DNA of 29,698 nt from contig JAKARG010000002.1 of assembly GCA_021819345.1 (NCBI GenBank), positions 1 through 29,698 on the forward strand. The letters run 5' to 3'. The position numbers were made by a program, and so were the translations under genes. A model generated the notes under the pieces. That model was not told the origin of the DNA, searched no databases, and saw only the letters and a list, made by a program, of their open reading frames with translations. Positions 15,613-22,730 of this stretch are shown piece by piece. This stretch comes from Actinomycetes bacterium (GTDB lineage Bacteria > Actinomycetota > Acidimicrobiia > Acidimicrobiales > Palsa-688). Position 1 is the first letter of the stretch; every line of letters starts with the position of its first letter.

Positions 15613-15708
15613 TGATGGTCTCCCTCTTGATGTTCGGGCATGGCGATTACCGGGTACTGGACAGGTTGTTGCTGCGGAAGGCCCGAGGCTCCGCGGGTTG
15701 GGTCGTGC

Positions 15709-17619
15709 TCAGGCTTCGGGTACCCAGACCCGCATCGGGCCGAGCTCGCGGTTGCCCCAAGCGAAGTACGGCACGGTGCCGAGGTGGACCTCGGTGCCCC
15801 CGCCGGTGAGCGGCTCGACAGTTGACGGTCGGTAGAGGCCGGGGTCGGGGTCCGGGAACCGCGCGGCGACGCGGAGGCCGACCGCGCCGGCCGATAGCCA
15901 AGGGAGCTGCGTCGTGGTGATCGGGCCGTCGGCGCTGACGATCCTGTCGAGGTCCGCTCCCGGCGGGAGGTCGGTGCCCTCGAAGCAATAGACGAGCGGC
16001 CCGCGCTCGAGGGCGGCACAGCCCCGGACGGCGTCGACCCTGCGATCGGCCCTCGTGCGCCTGGGTGGCATCGGCAGCCTGACGCCGACCCGGTCGCCCG
16101 CCGACCAGGCGCGCTCTGCGCGGAGGTAGCCCCCCGACAGCTCGAGCTCGGAGCCGTCCCGGAGCGTCGCGCTCGGGTTGTCGCACCAGCCGGGCGCTCG
16201 GATCGACAGCTCCCAGCGCCCGCTCGGGGCGTCGAGGACCTCGACCTCGATCTCGCCGTCCCAGGGGTAGTCGGTGCGCACCGCGAGGGCGACGGGTCCG
16301 GCCGGGGTCGGCGCGGCGAGTGCTCCTGGTGCGAACTGCTGCAGTTGCACCCCTCTCGGCGAGGAGGTGGCGAAGTAGTGCTCGAAGGACGAGAGGGTCC
16401 GCATCACGTTCGCCGGGCAGCAGGCGCAGCCGAACCAGGCGCGGCGCCCATAGCCGGCCGAGCGCTCGCTTACCTGCTCGCCGGCGGAGCGGACCTGCAG
16501 TGGGTTCACGTAGGCGAACCTGGTCCCGTCGAGGGAGACCCCGGCGAGGACCGCGTTGAGCATCGTGCGCTCGATCAGGTCGGCGTAGCTCGGGTTTCCG
16601 GTGGCGAGCAGCATCCGCCAGCTCCACATGACGCTTCCGATGGCGGCGCAGGTCTCGCAGTAGGCGAGGTCGGGAGGCAGCTCGAATGGGTCGCCGAACG
16701 CCTCGCCCTCCCAGCGCGATCCGAGCCCGCCGGTGAGGTAGGTCTTCGAGGCGACCATGTTCCCCCACTGCAGCGCCAGGGCGTCGAGCAGGTCGACGTC
16801 GTTGGTCTCGGAGGCGACGTCGGCTGCGCCTGCGGCCAGGTAGAGCGCCCGCACTGCGTGACCCTCCGGTGTCGTCGCCTTTCTCACCGGGAGGTGGTCC
16901 TGGAAGTAGGGGGAGTCGAAGTGCTCGGGCGCCAGGAGCCGGTTCCCCCGGGCGTCGACGAAGTAGGAGGCGAGCCGGAGGAACCTCGGGTCCCCGACCT
17001 CCCTGTACAGCTCCACCAGGGCCATCTCCACCTCGGGATGGCCGGGCACGCCCTGACGGCCCTCCGGCCCGAACACGTCGGCAAGGTGGGAGGCGAAGCG
17101 ACCCGAGACCTCGAGCAGCTCGGTGTCACCCGTCGCCCGCCTGGCCGCGACGGCCGCTTGGAACAGGTGCCCGGCGCAGTACAGCTCGTGGCCGAAGGTC
17201 AGCTCGGTGAGGCGGCTCCGCTCGGGGTGGCACTGGTAGAAGGTGTCCAGGTATCCGTCCGGCGACTGTGCGGAGGCGACCAGCCGGGTCATCGAGCGCT
17301 GGAGGCCGCCGAGTTGCGCCGACGGCTCGCGACCCTGTTCCCAGGCGACTGCCTCGAGCCATTTGTAGACGTCGGAGTCGCTGAACAGCGGGCCCTGGTA
17401 GGCACCGGAGCCCCCGCCGGCAGCGAGCCGGAAGTTGTCCAGGTTGCCGGCCTCCTCGAGGCGCTCCGGCCCGAGCGGGACGGTGACCTCCCGGTTGACC
17501 TCGAGCCGCTCGGCCCAGAGCCCTCCCTCGACCCGGAACCGACCTGCTGGTCGTAGCTCGCCGCGGCTCGTCGTGCTGGGCCTCACCGGGCCGAACGGCC
17601 CTGGGGCAGCTTCGTTCAT
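15709..17619 (-). CDS. Beta-L-arabinofuranosidase, GH127
   Basis: A 636-residue GH127 (DUF1680) enzyme. In the characterised Bifidobacterium longum HypBA1 it hydrolyses beta-1,2-linked L-arabinofuranose disaccharide, as found on plant hydroxyproline-rich glycoproteins, using a zinc-bound cysteine nucleophile. The zinc and nucleophile residues are visible: Glu 322 and Cys 324 in AYCETCAAIG, and Cys 400 and Cys 401 in WFGCACCPANVMR. Glu 306 in SRWEGEAFGDPF sits 16 residues before Glu 322, the same distance as the HypBA1 acid/base. No signal peptide is present, so it acts inside the cell. It is the first gene of the ara operon, with ATG 17619 and GGGGAG about 10 bases upstream. Confidence 0.93.
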   Translation of the reverse strand: MNEAAPGPFGPVRPSTTSRGELRPAGRFRVEGGLWAERLEVNREVTVPLGPERLEEAGNLDNFRLAAGGGSGAYQGPLFSDSDVYKWLEAVAWEQGREPSAQLGGLQRSMTRLVASAQSPDGYLDTFYQCHPERSRLTELTFGHELYCAGHLFQAAVAARRATGDTELLEVSGRFASHLADVFGPEGRQGVPGHPEVEMALVELYREVGDPRFLRLASYFVDARGNRLLAPEHFDSPYFQDHLPVRKATTPEGHAVRALYLAAGAADVASETNDVDLLDALALQWGNMVASKTYLTGGLGSRWEGEAFGDPFELPPDLAYCETCAAIGSVMWSWRMLLATGNPSYADLIERTMLNAVLAGVSLDGTRFAYVNPLQVRSAGEQVSERSAGYGRRAWFGCACCPANVMRTLSSFEHYFATSSPRGVQLQQFAPGALAAPTPAGPVALAVRTDYPWDGEIEVEVLDAPSGRWELSIRAPGWCDNPSATLRDGSELELSGGYLRAERAWSAGDRVGVRLPMPPRRTRADRRVDAVRGCAALERGPLVYCFEGTDLPPGADLDRIVSADGPITTTQLPWLSAGAVGLRVAARFPDPDPGLYRPSTVEPLTGGGTEVHLGTVPYFAWGNRELGPMRVWVPEA

Positions 17620-17671
17620 CTGTCGTCGTCTCCCCGAGCTCTCCCTGGCTGGTCCGGATCACAAGAAGATC

Positions 17672-17683
17672 GCAAACCTTTGC
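17672..17683. promoter_or_regulatory. Likely LacI-family operator of the ara operon
   Basis: GCAAACCTTTGC is a perfect inverted repeat with a 2-base centre. It begins 4 bases downstream of the -10 box of the operon promoter, over the predicted transcription start and about 53 bases before the GH127 gene. That is a classical repressor position. The divergent LacI gene next door is the obvious ligand; the inducer would be arabinose or an oligosaccharide. Confidence 0.65.
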
Positions 17684-17687
17684 AGGG

Positions 17688-17716
17688 ATGCTAACCGTCG
17701 GTGCTGCCGGCGTCAA
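17688..17716 (-). promoter_or_regulatory. Sigma-70-type promoter of the ara operon
   Basis: Read on the minus strand: -35 TTGACG (17716-17711), a 17-base spacer, and -10 TAGCAT (17693-17688). The start point would fall near 17681, inside the palindrome at 17672-17683. It is the only strong promoter match found in the window and lies upstream of the nine-gene operon. Confidence 0.75.
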
Positions 17717-17794
17717 GCAGGGGCACAGGCGTCAGGTAGCTTTCTGGGTGAACCTGCTGCCGCGGTGGCCGAGCGAGAGGAGGACGGGAGCTTG

Positions 17795-18865
17795 GTGGGT
17801 CGGTCCTCCGGTTCGGTAACGCTTGCGGACATTGCGTGCGTTGCCGGCGTGTCGGCCGGAACCGTGTCGCGCGCCCTCAACGGCCGCGGCGGGGTCAACG
17901 CCGAGACCCGGGAGCGGGTGCAGGAGGCCGCCGAGCGCCTCGGCTACCAGCCCAACGCCCTCGCCCGAGGATTGCTGAGCGGGCGGAGCTTCACCGTCGG
18001 GCTGATCACCACCGACAGCTTCGGGCGCTTCAGCATCCCGATCATGCTCGGGGCCGAGGATGCCCTCGGGGCCGGGCAGATGTCGGTCCTGCTCTGCGAC
18101 GGTCGGGACGACCCGATCCGGGAGCGCCACTACCTCCGGACCCTCCTCGAGCGGAGGGTGGACGGCATCATCGTCACCGGCCGGCGGACGGACCCGAGAC
18201 CTCCTGTCGGCACGAGCCTCGGCGTGCCGGTGATCTACGCCATGACCCAGTCGACCTCCCCCGAGGACCTCTCGATCACCCCCGACGACCTCCAGGGCGG
18301 GGCGCTCGCCGTCGGCCACCTGCTCGGTACGGGACGCCGGCACGTCGCCCACGTGACCGGCCCCGAGCGGTTCCAGGCGGCCCGCCTTCGGGCCGAGGGG
18401 GCAGTGGCCGAGCTGGCCGCCGGTGGGGGGAGCCTCGTCGGCGGCCGGGTCCTCTACGGCGAGTGGACCGAGCAGTGGGGTCGCCAGGCGGCTGTCCTGC
18501 TGCTCGACCTGGTCTCCCGGGGCGCTGCGCTCGACGCTGTCTTCTGCGGCAACGACCAGATAGCCCGAGGGATGCTCGACGTCCTCCGCGAGGCCGGAGT
18601 CGGGGTGCCCGCCGACGTGGCGGTGATGGGCTTCGACAACTGGGAGATCATCGCCGGCGCTGCCCGACCGCCGCTCACCACAGTGGACATGGACCTCCGG
18701 GAAGTGGGCAGGGTGGCCGCCCAGGCGCTGATGGAGGCCATCGACGGAGAGCGCGACAGGGGGGTGCGCACCAACCCGTGCCGGTTGGTGGTCCGGGACT
18801 CGACCGCTCCGCCAGCTCGCAGCGTGGCTCGGCCCGACGAAGCGGGAGCCGGGCTCCGAGGGTGA
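17795..18865 (+). CDS. LacI-family transcriptional regulator
   Basis: About 356 residues. The N-terminal helix-turn-helix SVTLADIACVAGVSAGTVSR (residues 7-26) and the hinge region ETRERVQEAAERLGYQPNAL are standard LacI features. A periplasmic-binding-protein-like effector domain follows, with VGLITTDSFGRFSIPIMLG, VDGIIVTGRR, AVFCGNDQIARGMLDVL and VMGFDNWEIIAGAARPPLTT. It is divergent from the ara operon and most likely represses it through the palindrome at 17672-17683, perhaps also its own gene. AGGAGG at 17778-17783 supports a start at GTG 17795 or the adjacent TTG 17792; a GTG at 17765 is less likely. Confidence 0.92.
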   Translation: MGRSSGSVTLADIACVAGVSAGTVSRALNGRGGVNAETRERVQEAAERLGYQPNALARGLLSGRSFTVGLITTDSFGRFSIPIMLGAEDALGAGQMSVLLCDGRDDPIRERHYLRTLLERRVDGIIVTGRRTDPRPPVGTSLGVPVIYAMTQSTSPEDLSITPDDLQGGALAVGHLLGTGRRHVAHVTGPERFQAARLRAEGAVAELAAGGGSLVGGRVLYGEWTEQWGRQAAVLLLDLVSRGAALDAVFCGNDQIARGMLDVLREAGVGVPADVAVMGFDNWEIIAGAARPPLTTVDMDLREVGRVAAQALMEAIDGERDRGVRTNPCRLVVRDSTAPPARSVARPDEAGAGLRG

Positions 18866-18903
18866 CCTGCGGGCCGGGCCGTGTGCTAGCAAGGACCTCG
18901 TGA
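18862..18903 (+). other. Bridging mini-ORF between LacI and aldo/keto reductase genes (13 codons)
   Basis: GTG at 18862-18864 overlaps the LacI stop (GTGA) and the ORF ends with TGA 18901-18903, overlapping the reductase start (GTGA). It encodes VTCGPGRVLARTS. The exact 4-base overlap at both ends is the same arrangement seen in the ara operon. Confidence 0.4.
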
Positions 18904-19871
18904 CCGACATGCCGACAACCCACCTGGGGCGCAGTGGCCTCACCGTCAGCCGGATCTGCCTCGGGACCATGAACTTCGGGCCGCGGACCTCCGAGGAGGA
19001 CTCCCACTCGATCATGGATCGGGCGATCGACGACGGCATCAACTTCTTCGACACCGCCAACGTCTACGGCGGTCGGGGGGCGACCGAGGAGATCGTCGGC
19101 CGATGGTTCGCCAAGGGCGGCGGCCGGCGTGAGCGCGTCGTGCTCGCCAAGAAGGTCTACAACTCGATGGGCGATCGGCCCAACGAGCGGGGGCTCTCGG
19201 CGCTGCACATCCGCCGGGCGTGCGAGGACTCCCTCCGCCGGCTCCAGACCGACCACATCGACCTCTACCAGATGCACCACGTCGAGCGCTCGACCCCCTG
19301 GGAGGAGATCTGGCAGGCGATGGAGCTGCTCGTCGCCCAGGGGAAGGTCGTCTACGTGGGCTCCTCAAACTTCGCCGGCTGGCACCTGGCGAGAGCGCAG
19401 GAGATCGCCAGCTCGCGCCATTTCCTCGGGCTGGTCTCCGAGCAGTCGCTCTACAACCTCGCCGACCGGACCGTCGAGCTCGAGGTGCTCCCGGCCTGTG
19501 AGCACTACGGGCTCGGGGTGATCCCCTGGAGCCCGCTCGCCGGGGGGCTCCTCGGCGGAGTGCTCGCAGGCACCGGGGAGGGCCGGCGGGCAGGCGAGGG
19601 GGTGCAGGCCCGCCTCTCCGAGCACCGGGCGGCGGTCGAGTCCTACGAGCAGCTCTGTGCCGAGCTCGGCACGCCACCCGGAGAGGTCGCACTGGCGTGG
19701 CTGTTGGCCCAGCCGGCGGTGACCGCGCCGATCGTCGGTCCGCGGACCATCGAGCAGCTCGAGGCGGCCGAGCGGGCGGTGGGGGTCGTGCTCGAAGCCG
19801 GCGTCCTCGAGCGTCTCGACCAGATCTGGCCGGGGCCCGGCGGGCCGGCGCCCGAGGCCTACGCCTGGTGA
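18900..19871 (+). CDS. Aldo/keto reductase
   Basis: A 323-residue (beta/alpha)8 NADPH-dependent reductase. The catalytic tetrad is visible: Asp 51 and Tyr 56 in INFFDTANVYGG, Lys 84 in VVLAKKVY and His 126 in IDLYQMHHVE. The C-terminal NADPH-phosphate site is the PIVGPRTIEQLEAAERAV block. It resembles bacterial potassium-channel-beta-like or YghZ/YajO-type reductases acting on sugars or small aldehydes. The location behind the LacI gene suggests a role with arabinose or another pentose aldehyde, but this is inference. AAGGA lies shortly before the GTG start; the stop overlaps the aminotransferase start (GTGA). Confidence 0.9.
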   Translation: MTDMPTTHLGRSGLTVSRICLGTMNFGPRTSEEDSHSIMDRAIDDGINFFDTANVYGGRGATEEIVGRWFAKGGGRRERVVLAKKVYNSMGDRPNERGLSALHIRRACEDSLRRLQTDHIDLYQMHHVERSTPWEEIWQAMELLVAQGKVVYVGSSNFAGWHLARAQEIASSRHFLGLVSEQSLYNLADRTVELEVLPACEHYGLGVIPWSPLAGGLLGGVLAGTGEGRRAGEGVQARLSEHRAAVESYEQLCAELGTPPGEVALAWLLAQPAVTAPIVGPRTIEQLEAAERAVGVVLEAGVLERLDQIWPGPGGPAPEAYAW

Positions 19872-21082
19872 GGTCGAGCCGGCGGCTGCCGGTGTTCGCG
19901 CTCGAGGAGTGGTTCCGGCGCTTCGCCTTCGAAGAGGCGATGGTGAACCTGTCGCCGAGCAACCCCCGCTCCCCGAGCCTGACCCAGCTGTGCGAGCTGG
20001 CAGGGACCTCGCCCGGCGCGCTCGGGGAGGTCTCGCTCGACTACGGCGAGACGGCCGGTACGCCGGCACTGCGCGCCGCCATCGCCGGGCTCTACTGCGA
20101 CCTGGACCCGGGATCGGTGGTGGTCACCTCCGGGGCGCTCGAGGCGATCACCCTCAGCCTCGCCTGCCTGGTGGGCACCGGCGACGTAGTGGTGCTCGAG
20201 ACCCCCATCTACGGCGCCTACCGCCCGCTGCTCGAACGCCTCGGGGCGCAAGTGGTGCCCCTCGGGCTCGAGGGCGCCGCTTCTTACGAGCACCGCCTCG
20301 AGGCCCTCAAGGAGACGCTGGCCGGGCACCACCCGCTGCTCGCGGTCGTGAACCCGTTCAACAACCCTACCGGGCGCGGCCTGTGCAGCGACGACGCTCT
20401 TCTCGGCGTGGCCGAGCGCTGCGCCGCCCACGGCTGCCGGCTCCTGAGCGACGAGGTGTTCCGCTTCCTCGGCCTCGACGGGACCGGGATGGCCTCGGTG
20501 CTCGACCTGGTACCGGGCAGGAGCGGGGGGTCGTCGGGTGACGCTCGTGACGGCGCAGCCCCGATCGCCCTCGGCGACATGACCAAGGCCTGGGGTCTCG
20601 GGGGCCTGCGGATCGGATGGGTGGCGTGCCGTGATCCCGACCTGCTCGCCGCGGTGCTCGACGCACGCGACTACACGACCAACAGCTCCTCGACGCTGAG
20701 CGAGGCGGTGGCGACGATGGCGCTATCGGTCCGCGACCAGCTCCTGGCGGCGCCGCTCGCTGCTGCCCGCACCGCCAGGGACGACCTCGACCGGCGCATC
20801 GCCACCACGGGCGGGGCGCTGGCCTGGCAGCCGCCGCGCGGGGGCTATTGCGGCTGGGTGGAGGTCCCCTCCGCTGCGCCGGGGGAGGTGGCTCGGGCCT
20901 GTGAGGTCCTGGCGACCGAGCGGCACCTGCTGCTACTGCCCGGTGCGGTCTTCGGTCCTGCCGGGGACCGTCACGTGAGGGTGGGGCTGGCCGCGGGCGC
21001 CGACGCCATCTGGCAGGGGTTGGAGGGGCTGCTCGAGGTGCTCGGCAGCCCGCCGCACGCTCCGGGTCCCCTCGGCGGCTGA
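19868..21082 (+). CDS. PLP-dependent aminotransferase, class I/II
   Basis: A 404-residue fold-type I aminotransferase. PLP contacts are seen as VNPFNNPTGRGLCSD (residues 161-175), LLSDEVFRF (192-200, Asp 195) and the Schiff-base Lys 240 in ALGDMTKAWGLGGLRIGW (234-251), with Arg 248 in the same block. The entry block VSLDYGETAGTPALRAAIA (55-73) is typical. The MTKAWGLGGLRIGW form recalls capreomycidine-synthase-like enzymes, but the substrate cannot be read from the sequence. The GTG start overlaps the reductase stop by 4 bases, so it belongs to the lacI transcription unit, an unexpected partner for sugar genes. A Ser/Gly-rich loop (about 217-230) is unusual. Confidence 0.88.
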   Translation: MRSSRRLPVFALEEWFRRFAFEEAMVNLSPSNPRSPSLTQLCELAGTSPGALGEVSLDYGETAGTPALRAAIAGLYCDLDPGSVVVTSGALEAITLSLACLVGTGDVVVLETPIYGAYRPLLERLGAQVVPLGLEGAASYEHRLEALKETLAGHHPLLAVVNPFNNPTGRGLCSDDALLGVAERCAAHGCRLLSDEVFRFLGLDGTGMASVLDLVPGRSGGSSGDARDGAAPIALGDMTKAWGLGGLRIGWVACRDPDLLAAVLDARDYTTNSSSTLSEAVATMALSVRDQLLAAPLAAARTARDDLDRRIATTGGALAWQPPRGGYCGWVEVPSAAPGEVARACEVLATERHLLLLPGAVFGPAGDRHVRVGLAAGADAIWQGLEGLLEVLGSPPHAPGPLGG

Positions 21083-21118
21083 GGGCGGCGGCCGAGGGCG
21101 GCGGCCGAGGGCGGCGGG
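21081..21118. repeat. 13-bp tandem repeat, nearly 3 copies, in a convergent gap
   Basis: GAGGGCGGCGGCC at 21081, 21094 and (shortened) 21107. It begins in the aminotransferase stop codon and fills most of the 52-base convergent gap before the PhyH gene. No terminator is evident there. Confidence 0.8.
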
Positions 21119-21134
21119 ATGCGCAGCGGTCCTC

Positions 21135-22040
21135 TCAGGGCACCAGCTCGTCGAGGCGCGGGTGCGCCTGGTTCTCCAGGCGGCCGAGCCAGTACTCCAC
21201 CTGGAAGGTGTCGTCGCCACTCAGGCGCCGGAACAGCGCTGCGCGCTGGATCTGCTCGAGGCGCGCCGCCGCCCCCTCGTACCAGGGGAACGGGCGCTCC
21301 AGGATCGAGCGGACCTGCTCGACGACGGCTTCGTCCTCGAGGTCCTCGCAGGCCCACAGGCGGACCTGGGGCACCCGCGGGTTCAAGCGGAGCTTGAACA
21401 TGTAGCGCTCCCCGTCGAGGTAGGTCCGCCGGCCGCAGTGCCACAGGCCGTGGTGCAGCACGAGCACGGTCCCCGCCGGGCACTCGAGCTGGACCTGGCC
21501 CGCCAGGTTCTGGTAGCGGGCGATCTCCTGCTCGTTCACCTGGCGGAACTGGCTGCCGGGCACGAGGAGCGTCCCCCCACCCCTGGCGGGCACGGCCTCG
21601 GGGTAGTACATCAACTGGATGTCGAAGGCGGCACGCGCGTCGATGACCGCATCGGCGTGCAGCGGCTGGGACGGCTCCCCCGGGCGGCGGACGTGGATGG
21701 CGTGGTGGTCGTAGAAGGGGTCGGGGCCCACCAGGCTCTGGATGATCCCCTGGACCGCCGGCAGGGCGAGCATGCGCCCGACCCCCGGTGAGCCGCCGAA
21801 GTAGCCCGAGAGCGGACGCCCGGGCGCGAAGCGGCGGCTGATCGGCCCGAGCCCCTGGGAGGGCTCGCCGAAGTTGGTGCGCAGCTCCTCGGAGGCAGCG
21901 TCGTTGATCTCTGCTGGCACGAGAGCGTCGAAGCGCAGGTAGCCGGCCGCCACGAGCTCGGCGACCTGGGTGCTCGACAGCAGGGGTGGCGCGCCTCGGG
22001 ATGGCCCCGAACCGACGCCGGGCCACTGTTCGGGGTTCAC
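21135..22040 (-). CDS. Phytanoyl-CoA dioxygenase (PhyH) family oxygenase
   Basis: A 301-residue Fe(II)/2-oxoglutarate-dependent oxygenase of the PhyH type. The iron ligands fit the pattern: His 128 and Asp 130 in SQPLHADAVIDARAAF, and His 201 in LHHGLWHCGRR with a following Arg for 2-oxoglutarate. MYYPEAVPARGGGTLLVPGS (145-164) is the usual central strand block. The family hydroxylates acyl-CoAs or small secondary metabolites; the substrate is unknown here. GTG 22040 overlaps the stop of the preceding small gene (GTGA), so the two proteins are probably made together. No strong binding site is seen before this GTG, which fits coupling. Confidence 0.85.
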   Translation of the reverse strand: MNPEQWPGVGSGPSRGAPPLLSSTQVAELVAAGYLRFDALVPAEINDAASEELRTNFGEPSQGLGPISRRFAPGRPLSGYFGGSPGVGRMLALPAVQGIIQSLVGPDPFYDHHAIHVRRPGEPSQPLHADAVIDARAAFDIQLMYYPEAVPARGGGTLLVPGSQFRQVNEQEIARYQNLAGQVQLECPAGTVLVLHHGLWHCGRRTYLDGERYMFKLRLNPRVPQVRLWACEDLEDEAVVEQVRSILERPFPWYEGAAARLEQIQRAALFRRLSGDDTFQVEYWLGRLENQAHPRLDELVP

Positions 22041-22483
22041 GAGACCACCTCCTGTGCCGGAGCAGCCACCAGGCGCTCGAAGAAGAACTCGAAGCGCTGG
22101 AAGGCCGTGCGGTACTCCGCTCCCTGTTGGGCAGCTACGAGCGGGCTCGCGCCGATCAGCCGCCAGCCGGCGCAGAGCGCGTCGAGGCCGGTGTGGAACG
22201 GCGGCTCTTGGTGCTCGCCGGTCTCGGCCGAGAGCGCCCCGGTCCCGTCGTAGATCGACCACCCGACGACTCGGCTGGCGAGGGAGGAGTTCGCGAGGTA
22301 CAGCACCAGCACCTGCTGGCGGGTCGGCGCCGGCGCGCCGGCGAGCCAGGAGCTGGGTGCGCTCGTGCCCGCCTCCTCGAGCGGTGAGACGGTGCCGGCC
22401 CCACCTCGGATCACCGTCGCTTGGCTGGCCTCTGGGCTCGTGGGCACGGGCGTCCTCCTCGCGTCGTCTGCTCGAGCGTCCAT
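22037..22483 (-). CDS. Uncharacterised protein coupled to the PhyH oxygenase
   Basis: About 148 residues if the ATG at 22483 is the start; later GTG codons are possible because the first 55 residues are low-complexity and Pro/Ser/Thr-rich. The C-terminal 90 residues look folded: QQVLVLYLANSSLASRVVGW, FHTGLDALCAGWRLIGAS and AEYRTAFQRFEFFFERLV. This ending reads like a small alpha/beta domain, but I do not recognise a named family. No signal peptide or zinc site is evident. The 4-base overlap with the oxygenase gene argues for a shared pathway or complex. Confidence 0.65.
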   Translation of the reverse strand: MDARADDARRTPVPTSPEASQATVIRGGAGTVSPLEEAGTSAPSSWLAGAPAPTRQQVLVLYLANSSLASRVVGWSIYDGTGALSAETGEHQEPPFHTGLDALCAGWRLIGASPLVAAQQGAEYRTAFQRFEFFFERLVAAPAQEVVS

Positions 22484-22554
22484 TGTGGCCTGGAGCTGGG
22501 ACCGAGGTCTGCTCGCGCCGCCGTGCGGGGTGCGCGAGGATTGGTGGGAAGCCA

Positions 22555-22587
22555 AGAGGTCGACCGAGGGACGCATCTTCGACCTCT
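22555..22587. promoter_or_regulatory. Inverted repeat in a divergent gap (possible operator)
   Basis: AGAGGTCGA (22555-22563) and TCGACCTCT (22579-22587) are perfect 9-base inverted arms with a 15-base spacer. They lie midway between the divergent small-protein/PhyH unit and the 30-codon ORF/Gfo unit. Arms of this length can arise by chance once or twice in a window of this size, so only the location makes it notable. The gap from 22484 to 22637 also holds a 13-bp near-repeat, CCCGACAAGAAGG then CCCGAGAAGAAGG (22591-22616). Confidence 0.4.
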
Positions 22588-22637
22588 CGCCCCGACAAGA
22601 AGGCCCGAGAAGAAGGACGGAGACCGGTGAGGGCCCC

Positions 22638-22730
22638 ATGGGAGTGACGGTGCGTGGCGACAACCCGCACGAGAAGGCGAGCAACGGCTCGAAGGCGGGC
22701 AGCGGCTCGAAGGCGGGTAGCGGCGAGTGA
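22638..22730 (+). CDS. Possible 30-residue leader peptide coupled to the Gfo/Idh/MocA gene
   Basis: The ATG at 22638 is preceded by GTGAGG, and the stop TGA 22728-22730 overlaps the GTG of the oxidoreductase gene (GTGA). The peptide starts MGVTVRGDNPHEK and ends in a duplicated GSKAGS segment. The oxidoreductase gene has no good binding site of its own, so this ORF may deliver ribosomes to it. Translation of the peptide is inferred, not shown. Confidence 0.4.
   Translation: MGVTVRGDNPHEKASNGSKAGSGSKAGSGE
22685..22720 (+). repeat. 18-bp in-frame tandem repeat, 2 copies
   Basis: CGGCTCGAAGGCGGGCAG is repeated with one change (C to T). It encodes the doubled GSKAGS at the end of the 30-codon ORF and leaves the frame unchanged. 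Confidence 0.9.

Noticed and set aside
17736..17742. TAGCTT as -10 box of a lacI promoter
   Set aside because: No acceptable -35 box lies 16 to 18 bases upstream, so I do not call the lacI promoter.
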